The notes below the pieces were generated by a model. The model made no database searches. It saw only the letters and a program-made list of their open reading frames with translations, and was not told the origin of the DNA. Position numbers and translations under genes: made by a program. A stretch of 64,000 nucleotides of DNA, taken from the NCBI GenBank assembly GCA_003586115.2, contig QVOM02000102.1, positions 2,830,899-2,894,898 of the forward strand. The letters are read 5' to 3'. Source of the DNA: Salvator merianae (Eukaryota; Chordata; Lepidosauria; Squamata; Teiidae). This document shows positions 22,148 to 32,558 of the stretch, one piece after another. Within the stretch, counting starts at the first letter, position 1; each line of letters starts with the position of its first letter.

Positions 22148-23046
22148 TTGGCTCTGTGCATCACCCAAGGTACAGATTGGAGTCAAGATGAGTGGAACTG
22201 CTTTGGGCTGATGCAGTAAGTCAATAGGCAGCAAGGCAAAACAAAATGGAGCAGAGTGGCTTCATAAGGCAGCACAGCTGCAGCAGCTTCAAACCAACGA
22301 CAAAAGATTTAGGGTATGAAGAGGTAAAAGCTCATATCTGTCTGTTCCTGATGTGAATTTTTATGCACATTTAGACCTGGTGCTGTCCCTAATCTTGGGT
22401 TCTTCCCAGGGGAAGGATTGAAAGACCGAATTAATGGCAGTCTATGGGCAAGATATGGAAGGAAAAATGTGGAGGGGAGGGAACAAGTGATGTAGTGTGA
22501 TGTAGTGCTTGTGTCACTAATGTCCTTATTTGGCAGTTCCTGCCACCTGAGTGAATGTGCTCATCTGTAGGAACATGACTGGATTGTGTGTTGATGAGCT
22601 TAAATGGGTATCCAGTTTTCAGTTGGATTTCAATACTGCTGTCTTGCACTTCAAATGAAAAGTTCTTCAGATGTGGATCCAAGCCTGTTGTAAACAATTA
22701 GCTTGGTCTAGCATTCCAAATAGCATGTAATTCTGCCCAAGATCATATCAGCTGCCATCAAGTCTTTTAATGAGTTACTCCTGAGTCAGCACCTGTACTT
22801 TTGCAAGTTGTTTTCTAAGCCTGCATGTTTCAACAGAGATACAGAGATGCATAAACTCAGGTTGTCTTTTCCAACATGAACCTCTGGTCTAATACAGAGA
22901 TCTAGGCTCTCTGGTTAAGTTCCCTGTACTTGCAACCCTTGTTGCCAATTGTGTTTATGATGCCGCTGTTCAGTTCTGTGGGCTGGAGGTTCTGTACCTT
23001 TGGCAGAGCCCTCTGGGGCCTTAAGATCATGGGTAATATCACTACA
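21465..23046 (-). mobile_element. Complete solo LTR (family A), inserted in CR1
   Basis: This 1582-bp segment begins TGTTATGAGCCG and ends AATATCACTACA, so on its own coding strand it starts TGTAGTG and ends TAACA: the TG...CA form of a retroviral-type LTR. It is flanked by AAAT on both sides and the empty site is known from another CR1 copy. The plus-strand TTTATT near 21690 corresponds to an AATAAA on the LTR strand. A (CAT)n tract lies at about 22112-22147. No internal retroviral genes remain, as expected after recombination between two LTRs. This copy defines the ends of all other family A pieces here (951, 1978, 33739, 48390, 54105, 57555, 58919, 59660). Confidence 0.8.
22112..22147. repeat. 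(ATC)n microsatellite
   Basis: About twelve ATC units inside the solo LTR, uninterrupted. Confidence 0.95.
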
Positions 23047-23835
23047 AAATCATGTCTTAGCAACTTGTCAGAATTCTTTGAGAGAGTTAATAAGCACTTG
23101 AATAATAGTGAACCAGTTGATATCATCTATCTGGACTTTCAGAAGGCTTCTGACAAAGTTCTTTATCTATGGCTTTTAAATAAACTCATGAGTCATGAAA
23201 TAAGAGAACAGTTTATGTCCTGGATTGGTAACTGGCTAAGGGACAGGAAACAGAAAGTAGTGATCAGTGTCAATTCTCAAAGCAAAGGGTGTGTGTGTTA
23301 AAAATAATTTGATGGAAGTACATAAAATCTTGCATGGCGTGAGAAAGATGCATAGAGATGATTTTTTTTTATCACACAGCACAAGAATTAGGGGTCATTC
23401 TATGAAGTCAATGGGAAGGAAATTTAGTATTGGGAAGGGAATAATTATTGTTGTTATCATCATCATCATCATTATTATCATTATAATTATTATTATTATT
23501 ATTATTATTACTATTATCATCATCATCATCATCATCATTAAACCAGAGGGTCATTGGTGGTGACTGCTACCAACCTGGATAGCTTTAAGAAAAGTTAGAC
23601 AAATTCACGGAGGACAGGTGTACAAGTGGCTCCTAAAATAGTTGCCTAGGTAGCACCTCTATGTTGGTGAGACAGGTGGGATTCCTTTAAAGGCCATTGG
23701 CAGGAAATATGGAGCAGGTGAAGAGTTTGCCTTTGTCTTTTGCTTGAGGCTGTCCAGGAACATTTTGGGGGCTGCAGTGTGAGATGGTATGGTGGACCGG
23801 AAAGACTTTGGCCTGATACAGCAAGGCTGTAATGA
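23047..23835 (+). mobile_element. Decayed CR1 LINE, 3' segment
   Basis: This resumes at AAATCATGTC after the LTR. RT motif A region reads IIYLDFQKASDKV (23119-23160), followed by a large internal deletion near 23290. Then come the C-terminal EVHKILHGVRKMHRDDFF, HSTRIRGHSMKSMGR and a 3' UTR ending near GATACAGCAAGGCTG. A TTG/ATC/ATT microsatellite (23446-23540) has expanded within the coding remnant. It belongs to the same insertion as 19864-21464. Confidence 0.75.
23446..23540. repeat. Mixed (ATC)n/(ATT)n microsatellite in CR1
   Basis: ATC, ATT and a few TTG/ACT trinucleotides alternate in blocks. Intact CR1 copies have a short GGAAGTATTTTTTC stretch at this place, so the tract grew inside the element. 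Confidence 0.9.
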
Positions 23836-25379
23836 GCTGAATCATCCATATAGGGGCAGGTTTATGAAGAGTCACATAGAATGACTGTGAACAAAATCTT
23901 ATATCACACATTTTGGAGACTGGAACTCTACCATCTTCTCCCATCCATCAGTTGATACAAACTGTGTAAATTCAGTCTTTGTGTACTTCCGCAAATTGAC
24001 AAGTCCCCTAACATGTTGCTACTGACTCTTATTTTTTACTTCTCATGTTTGTACTAATTAATACTGTTATATCATGTCACCTTCACCTTCAACAGTGTTC
24101 TGTCAATGTCAGTAACTAAACTTAATGCCAAGCTGCTGCTTACAGATTAATTTACCAAGCCATCTGTTTAGTATTTTTTTTAAGGCTAAGTATTTCCAGG
24201 TTGCATGGCACTGCAGTAAACCATTACATTTCAATTTGAAACATTACTTTAATCTATGAAAGACAAAATTATTTGCTTCCAAACTGAAGCAGGATTAATG
24301 CAAAATCTCAATGGTGCTATGTGGATCATCTTTCGATTCATACTGAAGGGAATAATCCTCTTTTTATTATCCTTATTTATGTGTTTATTCTATATTTTAT
24401 TATAGCACTTTTACATTTATCCCGCTTTTCTGTGTGATACTTAAAACACTGATGAAAAAATTACTCATACTAAAAGAATATTTATTTATTTAATTGGCTG
24501 ACGTTTGTTTTTGAAGGTTGCAGCAAGCACTGGAGAACATGCTCTTTGTTGAACAGAAATATTTCTTTGTTAGTATCATATCAAAATCAAACAAATCAAT
24601 TGAAGAGAAATGAAATATTGTTCTTTAAAAAGAAACCAAAGAGATAAAAAAGACAAAGTAAGACTGTGGCATCCAGTAAGAATGTACGACTCAATTTAAA
24701 TCATGAAATGTTGATGAGCACGAGAACATAGAAATTGCCCTCCTTGATCAGGCAACTCCACCACCTACTCCAGCACCTTTTTCTCCCAGTTACAACCAGT
24801 TTCATAAAGAAGTCTGCAAACAATACATTAGTACATACTTTACCCTCCTCACAGTTCATCAGTAGTTGGCTTACAGAGGTATATTACATCTTCAACAGAG
24901 AAAGTTACAGTCGTTGGGTTTAGTAAAACACTGATATTCCTGTCCTTCATGAAGTGTTTTGACCCCTTCTAAGACATTCCATCTTTTTTCTTTCTTTCTT
25001 TATGTTCATCTTGACACTTCCAAGATTCAGGTTGCATTCCTATGTCAGAGGTAGAGTTCATGTTGTCTTTGCACCTGTCCCCTCCCCCCTCATTACTTTC
25101 AAAGCTAGAAAAAAGGGGGGGAAGGATCTTCAGTTTCAAAGGGATGGCATGGCCCCAGATATAAAGCCATTTTCAGCATATCAGAAACATAGCCGGGTGG
25201 AGTGTGAGCCATGTAGGTAATTCACACAGCTGCTGTCTGTCTTGTGGTAGAATGAGTGTTCTGAGAGCAACCAGCATCTTCAGACTTTACACTCAGTGGA
25301 AAGTTCTTTACACTACGGTTCTTTACACTCAGTGGAAAGCTTGTCTCCAGGGGCACTGCCAGTCCTTGGAAGTGTACTC
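23836..25379. other. Unassigned, with possible short-element remnants
   Basis: TTATTTATGTGTTTATTC and ATTTATCCCGCTTTTCTG at about 24370-24440 resemble an inverted LINE tail. AGAACATAGAAATTGCCCTCC at about 24723-24743 resembles the inverted 3' end of a SINE or CR1 UTR. Neither can be bounded. No gene is supportable. Confidence 0.3.
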
Positions 25380-25382
25380 TAT

Positions 25383-25964
25383 GGGCTTGTTCGCACTTCC
25401 GAGGCAGACCGTTCTTGGCCACTCGCAAGAATGGAGCATTTGCGCTTGTGCATGCCTGCACCATTCCCGATTCTCACTGAGGCTCACCTGATACATACCT
25501 GAAGCTGGGGAAGACTAGACAAGTAATTTGCTGTCTTGATTCTGACCTGCGAGATCAAGTGTAGATCGGGGAAGTTGTTTTTGCACTGCTTCCTGGCTCG
25601 AAATGGCGGTGGGGGTGGGGGTGGTGTGGCCACGCAGGCGCGGTCTGCTGCTTTGCAACCTGGTTTGCCCTTTGGGCTTCGCACCCTGGCTGCCATTTCA
25701 AAGACAGCTCCCAAAGGAGCTGCTCTAGGTCCGAAGCAGTAGCTGTATGTTTCGGATTACTAGCTCTGTCTTCGCATCTGTGCCTCTATGATTCGTTACC
25801 TCACTTCCTGCCTAGGGAATTCCCATCCACACTGCTCCCTCTGCTGGTCAGCTTGGAGTCATTTTCCTGGCTAGTAAGTGCATATAGCATTCAACAGACT
25901 ACATCTTCACTGGCCTGAAGCCTGCTTCTTAGAACATTCTCCTTTGGTAAGTGCGAAAACACCG
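25383..25964 (+). mobile_element. GGGCC-ended DNA transposon copy H4
   Basis: Termini GGGCTTGTTCGCACTTCC and GGTAAGTGCGAAAACACCG are inverted repeats. Flanks are TAT (25380-25382) and AAT (25965-25967), one mismatch. The interior is a GC-richer variant of the H1-H3 layout (CTGAGGCTCACCTGATAC, GACCTGCGAGATCAAGTG, GGTTTGCCCTTTGGGCTTCG). A GGTGGGGGTGGGGGTGG run at about 25605 could form a G-quadruplex. No coding capacity. Confidence 0.6.
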
Positions 25965-26004
25965 AATGTCTGGGGGCAGTCCTGGTGTTTAGAAGTTGTG
26001 CCTC

Positions 26005-26150
26005 TCAGGCCTTGATTGAGTGCTTTAATTTCATTGGGTATCCCCTAGTTCTCTATGTTTGGAATGGGAAAAAAAAAAAGCTTGTTCTTATCCACTCTGT
26101 CCACAACATTATTAGTTTTATGCAACTCTATCATATCAAGAATAGGTTGC
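26005..26150 (-). mobile_element. Old CR1 fragment, ORF2 C-terminal region
   Basis: Read on the minus strand, TATGATAGAGTTGCATAAAA, the poly-T-derived AAGCTTTTTTTTTTT block and ACTAGGGGATACCC correspond to the CR1 stretch encoding an IEVYKIM...SHNTRTRGH-like segment. A different, older CR1 subfamily than the copies at 9 and 52 kb. Confidence 0.5.
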
Positions 26151-27778
26151 CTGTCAATTGATTCCACACAATCATATATTTATTCATAAGTCAACTTTAT
26201 CCTTTTCCATGTTACTGAATCATTTGAAATGTTGTGCTGAATCAGTACCCAGATGAATATTTTAAATGCATTATTTATAAAATAGGCATGTTTAAACATA
26301 TTTCCACGTTTAAAATGCATTGAAATTGCATTGTGACAGTAATGAGGAGGTGAGAATGGAGTCATAACTCATAGGAAAAGAGAAAGCCAGGGTATAATTG
26401 TTATCCATGTGCCAGTTCATAGACATGAATTGTGTAAGTATTCACATCAATCAACTTCATCAAACGTTCCTACACCTTCCTTATAAAATTACATTAATTT
26501 TAATGTGACTATCATTAACAGAATCACAGAACTTCTCACTTGGCACTTTGAAGAAGTCACATAAATGCTGAGGGAGAGAGTAAGCTTTGGTAACTTCCTT
26601 GCTGTATTGGTTTGGGCACAATCTGTGGGATCTTTGCTGGCACAATGATTTAGTGATCAACTGTATTTGTGAATGTAAAGCACGCCAGGCTACAATAAGA
26701 TGCACAATGCCACAGCAGCAATGGACAAGTGTGATAGGCCCCAGTAAGAATCTGATTGTTTCATCTGATTATGAAGCTCAGACTCAAAATCATCCCTAAA
26801 GCTTGGTTCAGGTCAGAACTCCCCCCCCCCCCCACACACACACCATGTCAAGGACAAAACTCTGTAAATTCTCATTACAGTTGCATTCTCATTGAATGGT
26901 GACATGGTTCCATTTACTTACTTATTGAACTTATATACTTTAAATTGTATAAAGACTCTGGATAAGACATATTAATGCTGTAGTACATTCTCAGCAATTT
27001 CTACTTATTTACCAGAGGCCTTGTTTTTGTTTTCAAAGTATAATTGTCAATACAACTGAACTTACATAAAAAAGAAAAACACTTTTAAAAAAAATTGTCC
27101 CTGTTCATCCTTAAGTGCAACTTAATCATGGCAGTGGCAATTCCATGATCTTTTAAATTTGCATTGCAGTTCCTTTTTGCCCTCCTGTCCCCATTTCTGT
27201 GCTTCTCTGTGGGTGAAAGCAATGGATATAAACAAAATTCAAAACTTCAGAAATGCCATCTTTACTCCTGAGGTTTTTTTTTTTTTTTTAATGTGATGCA
27301 GTTGAACGCTTTGGTCTCTTTTGTTAATGTCCTCATATATATATATATTTCCCTTTTCTTCATGTTTGAAATGGCTAGTCTCACATTCTTTAACGGAGGG
27401 AACAAACGTTCTAGGGGCAAAGAACCTGGAGAATATCAGGGCTAAAATATAAATGGCATGACCTCTGTATAAATACATTTCATCTTCAGAATGTAATTAT
27501 GGGAACGTAATGGGAATAAAGCTCAAATTAATTGCTTTTTCTATTATTCTTGGTGTCCTTGAGAGTTCTTCATATGGTATTAATGACACAGAGAAGAGAA
27601 TTAATTACTGTATTTTCAGCTGTTCCTTTTTTTTCTAAAATGATTTCCTATAGTTGTCTAATTTTTGTAAATACATTATTTTGGAGATATTTAATGCTGT
27701 CAAATATTTATAGTATATCTATCTATATCTAGATATACATCTCATAAATATGCGTACATCTATATTCATAGAAAGAAT
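26151..27778. other. Unassigned, with simple repeats
   Basis: Simple tracts: poly-C then CA at 26821-26843, poly-T at about 27276-27289, (TA)n at about 27337-27349. Short frames only. No recognisable gene or transposon. Confidence 0.4.
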
Positions 27779-27781
27779 TTA

Positions 27782-28129
27782 GGGCCTTTCTGCAAGGGCT
27801 CTTAATCTGGATTAAGGGCCTGTGCAAATTGGATATAGGCTTCCAGATCTGCACAGATCTATTTGTGGACTTTGGCAGGATCTAGAAAGATCTAGGATGC
27901 CCTGCTTCCTGCTAATCTGACTGTCTGCACAAGACAGAGCAAGATCTGGATGAAGGAGGCCTAAAAGGATCCTTGGTAACATAGATTCATGGCATAGGCT
28001 AATCTGGATCAGTGCCATTGGTACAAATGACACTGATCTTGCCCATACCTCCCCATGATCTGGATTGGTGGGCTGGACTGTTTCAGACCAACTTTTGCAG
28101 ACTAATGAAAGGTGAATGCAGAAAGGGCC
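27782..28129 (+). mobile_element. GGGCC-ended DNA transposon copy H6, short subfamily
   Basis: This 348-bp element has termini GGGCCTTTCTGCAAGG and TGCAGAAAGGCC-type inverse. Flanks TTA (27779) and TCA (28130) differ at one base. The interior differs from H1-H4 (AATCTGGATTAAGGG, GATCTAGAAAGATCTAGG), so it is a distinct subfamily sharing only the ends. No coding capacity. Confidence 0.5.
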
Positions 28130-28132
28130 TCA

Positions 28133-28809
28133 GTTTACTCTCTTTTGGGTTAGGCTTCTTTCACATGAGGAACAGGCACAGAAGAAGACATTTCTTGTAA
28201 TAAATACTAAAAAAAATTGCTGGATGAAACTCTTCAATGGAGCATGGTTAGGCCATAAACTAAATCAGAACACCAACCTAAAAGAAAATTAAAAATGGCA
28301 TATTGGGCAACACTGAAGGATCTTGACACATATGTATACCAGAGAATCAAGACTGCCTTGTTTATTAAAGTAATTAAAATAATAAAATGAGCGCAGGGTT
28401 AAACACTTACAGTAAGCACAGCTGGAACTTCCTCCCCATACTCCACTCAGCTTGCAGTTCATAGCTTTTTTTGAAGGTCATAGTGGAAAATCATTACTGA
28501 CTGTAATCCAGAGATCATGAAGACATTAGCAGCTAAAGATAATGTTCTATGAGTGATTTCAATGCATTAGACATTTGTTGTCAAAGTCCACAAATACTTG
28601 TGAGTTCCATCTTCAGTCAATTAAGAAAACAAATTGCTTTGTTAGGAGCAGAATAAAAGGGAATTGTGAGGTGGAGTTGACAGTTTCTACAGAAGGCTCA
28701 GAAAAATTGACTTATACATTTTTGGCTGCCTCATCAAAAACCATGCACTTCTGGTAGTTCTCAGATCACATAATGCTGAAGCCTAGCTTGCAAAACCATA
28801 GGCATAATT
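28133..28809. other. Unassigned
   Basis: AT-rich sequence with short frames and no recognisable motif. It borders the BovB fragment on the right. Confidence 0.4.
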
Positions 28810-28989
28810 TTACTCCCAAATTTGCTGGTATATTGAGTGCAGCACTTTAACAGCATAATCTTTTAGCATTTTAAATAGTTCAGCTGAAATTCTGTCATCT
28901 CCATGACCCTTGCTACTAGCAATACTTTCTAAGGCCCACTTGACTTCATTCTCTAGATCAGTGACCACATCATTGTTGTTATCAACAAT
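28810..28989 (-). mobile_element. BovB/RTE LINE fragment, RT N-terminal part
   Basis: The minus-strand frame 29010-28810 encodes DLENEVKWALESIASSKG, then ISAELFKMLKD and AVKVLHSIYQQIWE. This is the well-known BovB segment just upstream of RT domain 1 (AELF.ILKDDAVKVLHSI). It is cut at 28989 by transposon H7. The upstream BovB part reappears at 30125-30520. BovB is a horizontally spread RTE-clade LINE abundant in squamates, which supports the organism inference. Confidence 0.75.
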
Positions 28990-29004
28990 GGGCCTGTTCA
29001 CATT

Positions 29005-29046
29005 TTCCACCTTAGAATGGGCTAATTAGCCCATTCTAAGGTGGAA
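29005..29046. repeat. 42-bp perfect palindrome
   Basis: Arms of 21 bp meet with no spacer at 29025/29026. The left arm begins TTCCACCTTAGAATGG and the right arm ends CCATTCTAAGGTGGAA. The equivalent site in H8 (about 32055-32096) keeps the outer part but has several mismatches. Confidence 0.95.
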
Positions 29047-29210
29047 CAGACCACATCGTGGAGCACCGACTATGGGGCCTATAAGCTTACCTGAAGCTGG
29101 CATCGGTGTTCACACCCATGAATTTGGTAGCTATGCCTGATCCTTGCCATGATAGCAGCAGGCAAGCATGCGGCTTCTGCCATGGTGACCAGCAGTAGCA
29201 CCACATGCAT

Positions 29211-29862
29211 GTGTGTGCATATGTAATGGGCAATGGGGCCCAGCCAGTCGCGCTGGCCCAACTGTGCCTGCACAAGGCCCCAATCAGACCTACAATGCCC
29301 AGATCGGGTCTGGGACACTAGATGGGGCTGTGCTACATCCCATCTGGCATTCTGTTGCCCGATTGGATGCATGCTGGACAGTCACCATGGCAGCAGTCTG
29401 CAAGCATGTGGATCGCACCTGCATGCTGGGGCCCTCACTGTAGCACCATCAGGCCTACCCAATTGGTTCTGCAGCACCCCAATTGGGCCTGTGCAGCCCA
29501 ATTGGGATGATCAGGCCACCCTAATCGGGCTGTATAGGCCTGATTGGGGTGTCATGGGCCTGATCGGGGAGGCCCGATGGCACTATGGTGAGGGGCACAG
29601 CAAGCAGGCGTGATCCACATTACGCTTGCACACTGCAAGGCCCTCCCAGTTGCCATGGCAGTGGTCTGATGCTTGCAGACCACTGCCACAGTGACGGTCC
29701 AGTGCATGCCCGATCAGGCAGCAGAATGCCAGATGGGGAGCAGTGCCGCCCCATCTAGTGTCCCAGGCCCAATCGGGGTATTGTGGGCCTGAATGGGGCC
29801 TTGCACGGGCCCAGTTGGGCCTGCATGAAGGGTAGGCCCCATTGGCCATTGTGCATACATGA
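29211..29862. repeat. Large imperfect inverted repeat inside H7
   Basis: TGGGACACTAGATGGGG at 29311-29327 pairs exactly with CCCCATCTAGTGTCCCA at 29749-29765. Flanking blocks such as CATCTGGCATTCTG and CAGAATGCCAGATG pair in order about an axis near 29538. Arms are roughly 200-230 bp with a spacer near 215 bp. The spacer itself contains repeated CCAATTGGG and CCTGATTGGGG motifs. Confidence 0.85.
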
Positions 29863-30124
29863 TCATATGATCATGCATGCATGACGCGCCCATCTCGCAT
29901 AAGATGGCCACCTCGATAGTGCAGGTAAGTGTGAATGCAACCTTACCTAAAGCTCACTTTGAGCTTCAGATAAGGTTGCAGGCTGCTAATTACTGCTAAT
30001 TACTGATAGTAATCAGCAGTGGATGAGGTCTGCTCCCGGTTGCTGTGCCCATTTTCTGGTGCAAATGTACTTTACTAGCAAACATTCTCAATGCTTACTA
30101 GGCCAACGTGTGAATAAGCCCTAT

Positions 30125-30520
30125 GTTAAGATCTTGTATAGTTCTTCTGTGTACTCTTCTCAGTCTCTTCTGCTTGTAATGACCCTCTGCTGTTCCCCAG
30201 TAACATATTGGACACCTTCTGATCTGAGGAGCTCATCTTCTGATGTCATGCCTTTTAAACTTTTGATACTGTCCACTGGGTTTTCTAGACAAGAGCCTTG
30301 GAGTAGTTTGCCATTTTCTTCTTCAGGGCATCATCTTTTGTCTGAATTTTCCACTATGACCTGTCCAACTTGGGTGACACTGCACAGCATAGCTCACAGC
30401 TTCATTGACCTATATAAGACCTTGCACCATGACAAAGCCATGATCCATGAAGAGGAAAAAGTGACTTAGGGACTGCCATTCACCTCAAGAGTCATCCATC
30501 ATGCCTGACAGGTAAGGCAA
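30125..30520 (-). mobile_element. BovB/RTE LINE fragment, 5' region
   Basis: On the minus strand, GATGCCCTGAAGAAGAAAA, TGGCAAACTACTCCAAGG, GACATCAGAAGATGAGCTCC and GGTGTCCAATATGTTACTGG match, from memory, the leader region of squamate BovB. It lies 5' of the 28810-28989 piece in the same orientation, with H7 between them and most of the endonuclease deleted. Confidence 0.55.
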
Positions 30521-32038
30521 ATCCCAGGGTGGATGAGGTGGCCCAGGTGTAAACACACCACCCCCAGTATATCCAGATGTTTTGATGTCCTACTCCTTTC
30601 TGTGTGGGGGAATGCCATATAGCACCTTTATCACTCTTAATTTCATATATCTATTCAATGCAATGGTATGCTATCCTTCCGCCTCATGGGATGATATAAA
30701 ATTAGAGTTCATGTATGAGTTGTGACAGCTGTAAATCCAGTGACTGACATTTTTGTCAGTCACTGGATCTTTAGCTCCCAAATATATGGGAATCACTGGC
30801 TGTCCAAAAAAAAAAAAAAAAAAAAGCTCACAGGAAGCAAAGGATTTGCCAGCTAGGTTAGTTGGCATTTTTTTATTTCTCTCTCTTTTCTTCAATTTCA
30901 GTTTGAATTTGTAATCTCACTTTAAAAGTGGAAGTGTGTAAGGAACTTCTGAAATTCTTACTCAGGTTTAAGGAGATTGTCAGAAGCATCCTTAGTGCTC
31001 ATACCATCTATTAAAGATGCTAGAGGATTTCATCATATTCAGAATCTGAAGCAAATTGCTGCACATTTCAAATTATGCCTCAGAATCTGTTTCACATATT
31101 TTTGATCATGTCTTCTATCCAAAGTCCTGTTGTGGTGTTGGTTATAAATCAATTGGACAAATGAAACATACTAATAAAGTATTATGAAATCAAAATAGAC
31201 AGATCTGTCCATTCTAGTTTTCACTGCCTGTAATATGCAAGCCTTCGAATGGCCTGAAACAGAGATCTATTTTAAAATTTTGGGGTGAGGAAGGAAGTGT
31301 CAGTAAGCAAACATAATTCTGGATTCTTACAACTTTCCACATTTATACTTTTCCACATTTATCCTACCTGGCTTGCTATTCTTCCTCTGTCAGTGTCATT
31401 ACCTTCTCTGTTCACCTCCCATTGGCTGAAACTGGCTTGTTTTTCCAGGGCTCTCATTGGAAGGCAGATTTAGCAGGCTAGGATTGGCTTCAGAACCTCC
31501 AGCCTCCCATCCCATCTATAATAAACTGCTGATTATTTTGGTTCTGTGGAAGAGATGGTGTATCAGATGCCTGGGGACAAAGTAAAGCTTGGGGCGGGGG
31601 AAGGGAGAGAGGAAGAGGGGGGGGGGGAGAGGCAGAGGCAGAGAGTCTTTTATGTTTGTCCCTTCCATCTCAAAATTGCCCCAGGGGCATCTGAAAGCAT
31701 ATGTTTGAACATACCCATAGTCAAGGCTTTAAACAAGGTCAAGACAGTTACTGAGCAAGGATAAGATGATTCTTGGACTTAAAGTGAGTCATCACTTAGA
31801 ATCATTCACAGAATCAGATCTGTAATTGCTTACAGAATGTGCATTCTGTTCTGTATTTCATATTCTGCTGTGCTTGCCAAATGACATCTAGAAAGGAAAG
31901 AACAATATTGAATTTCTCTGCTAGCAAAGAAATCACATGTATCATTAACAACTACCAATAATAATAAATGTCTATTTTCAAGTAGATTTACGACTATATT
32001 TAAAATATCAGTCTCACCAGTAGTCATTTTCCAGACAT
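30521..32038. other. Unassigned, with hairpin and poly-A
   Basis: A perfect hairpin lies at 30735-30768 and an A20 run at 30806-30825. A G-rich run (GGGGGGGGGGG) lies at about 31618-31628 in an AGAGGCAGAGG purine context. Short frames without domains. No gene identified. Confidence 0.4.
30735..30768. repeat. Perfect 15-bp hairpin with TTTT loop
   Basis: ATCCAGTGACTGACA (30735-30749) pairs exactly with TGTCAGTCACTGGAT (30754-30768) across TTTT. A second small stem (TCCCA/TGGGA) follows at about 30777-30792, then the A20 tract. Confidence 0.9.
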
Positions 32039-32041
32039 AGT

Positions 32042-32555
32042 GGGCCTTTTCACACTTTCCACCTCAGAGTGGGATAATTATCTCATTCTAAGGTGGAATA
32101 GATCCTGCAGCATGGACAGTGTCTGTGCTGCAGGGTCCTAATTACTTAGCTGAAGCAGGCCACCAGTATTCATGGTGTGATTGCCAGTAGTCTTACCCAA
32201 TCCTCACCATGGCAGTGACCGGGAAGTGTCTGGCCAGTACCATGGTGACTAGCAGGCCCATGCTGCATGCAGGCACACACAAGCACAATGAGTTGATCAT
32301 GTAGGCACATTCAGACCATCACACCAGTCTGGATGCTGCAACACCAAGTATGTATGAATGCAACTTACCAGGAGCATTCCTGGTAAGGACTATCACCTCC
32401 CAGTAAGGTTGTGGAGCACTAATTAGTGTTCCACATGTAGTAATTATCAGGAGTGGCTGTAGTCTGCTCCCAGTCACTTGGGTATCTGCAAGGTGTGCAC
32501 ACACTTGACTAGCAAGCATTCTTGACTCTTGTTAGTAGCAAGTGCGAACAGGTCT
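32042..32555 (+). mobile_element. GGGCC-ended DNA transposon copy H8
   Basis: This 514-bp element has termini GGGCCTTTTCACACTTTCC and CAAGTGCGAACAGGTCT. Flanks AGT (32039) and AAT (32556) differ at one base. It is homologous to both ends of H7, including the degenerate form of the subterminal palindrome. No coding capacity. Confidence 0.6.
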
Positions 32556-32558
32556 AAT

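Larger units (their letters stand above)
28990..30121 (+). mobile_element. GGGCC-ended DNA transposon copy H7 with foldback interior
   Basis: This 1132-bp element has termini GGGCCTGTTCACATTTTCC and ACGTGTGAATAAGCCC, with flanks AAT (28987) and TAT (30122). A 42-bp perfect palindrome (29005-29046) lies just inside the left end. The middle carries an imperfect inverted repeat with arms near 29211-29415 and 29630-29862. It is homologous at both ends to H8 (514 bp), which lacks the long arms. Translations of the two arms on opposite strands share DTRWG and HLAFCC strings, an independent sign of the inversion. It splits the BovB fragment. Confidence 0.65.

Noticed and set aside
29233..29613. Open frames on both strands of the foldback transposon
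   Set aside because: The two strands give similar peptides because the DNA is an inverted repeat. GC-rich low-stop sequence explains the frames.
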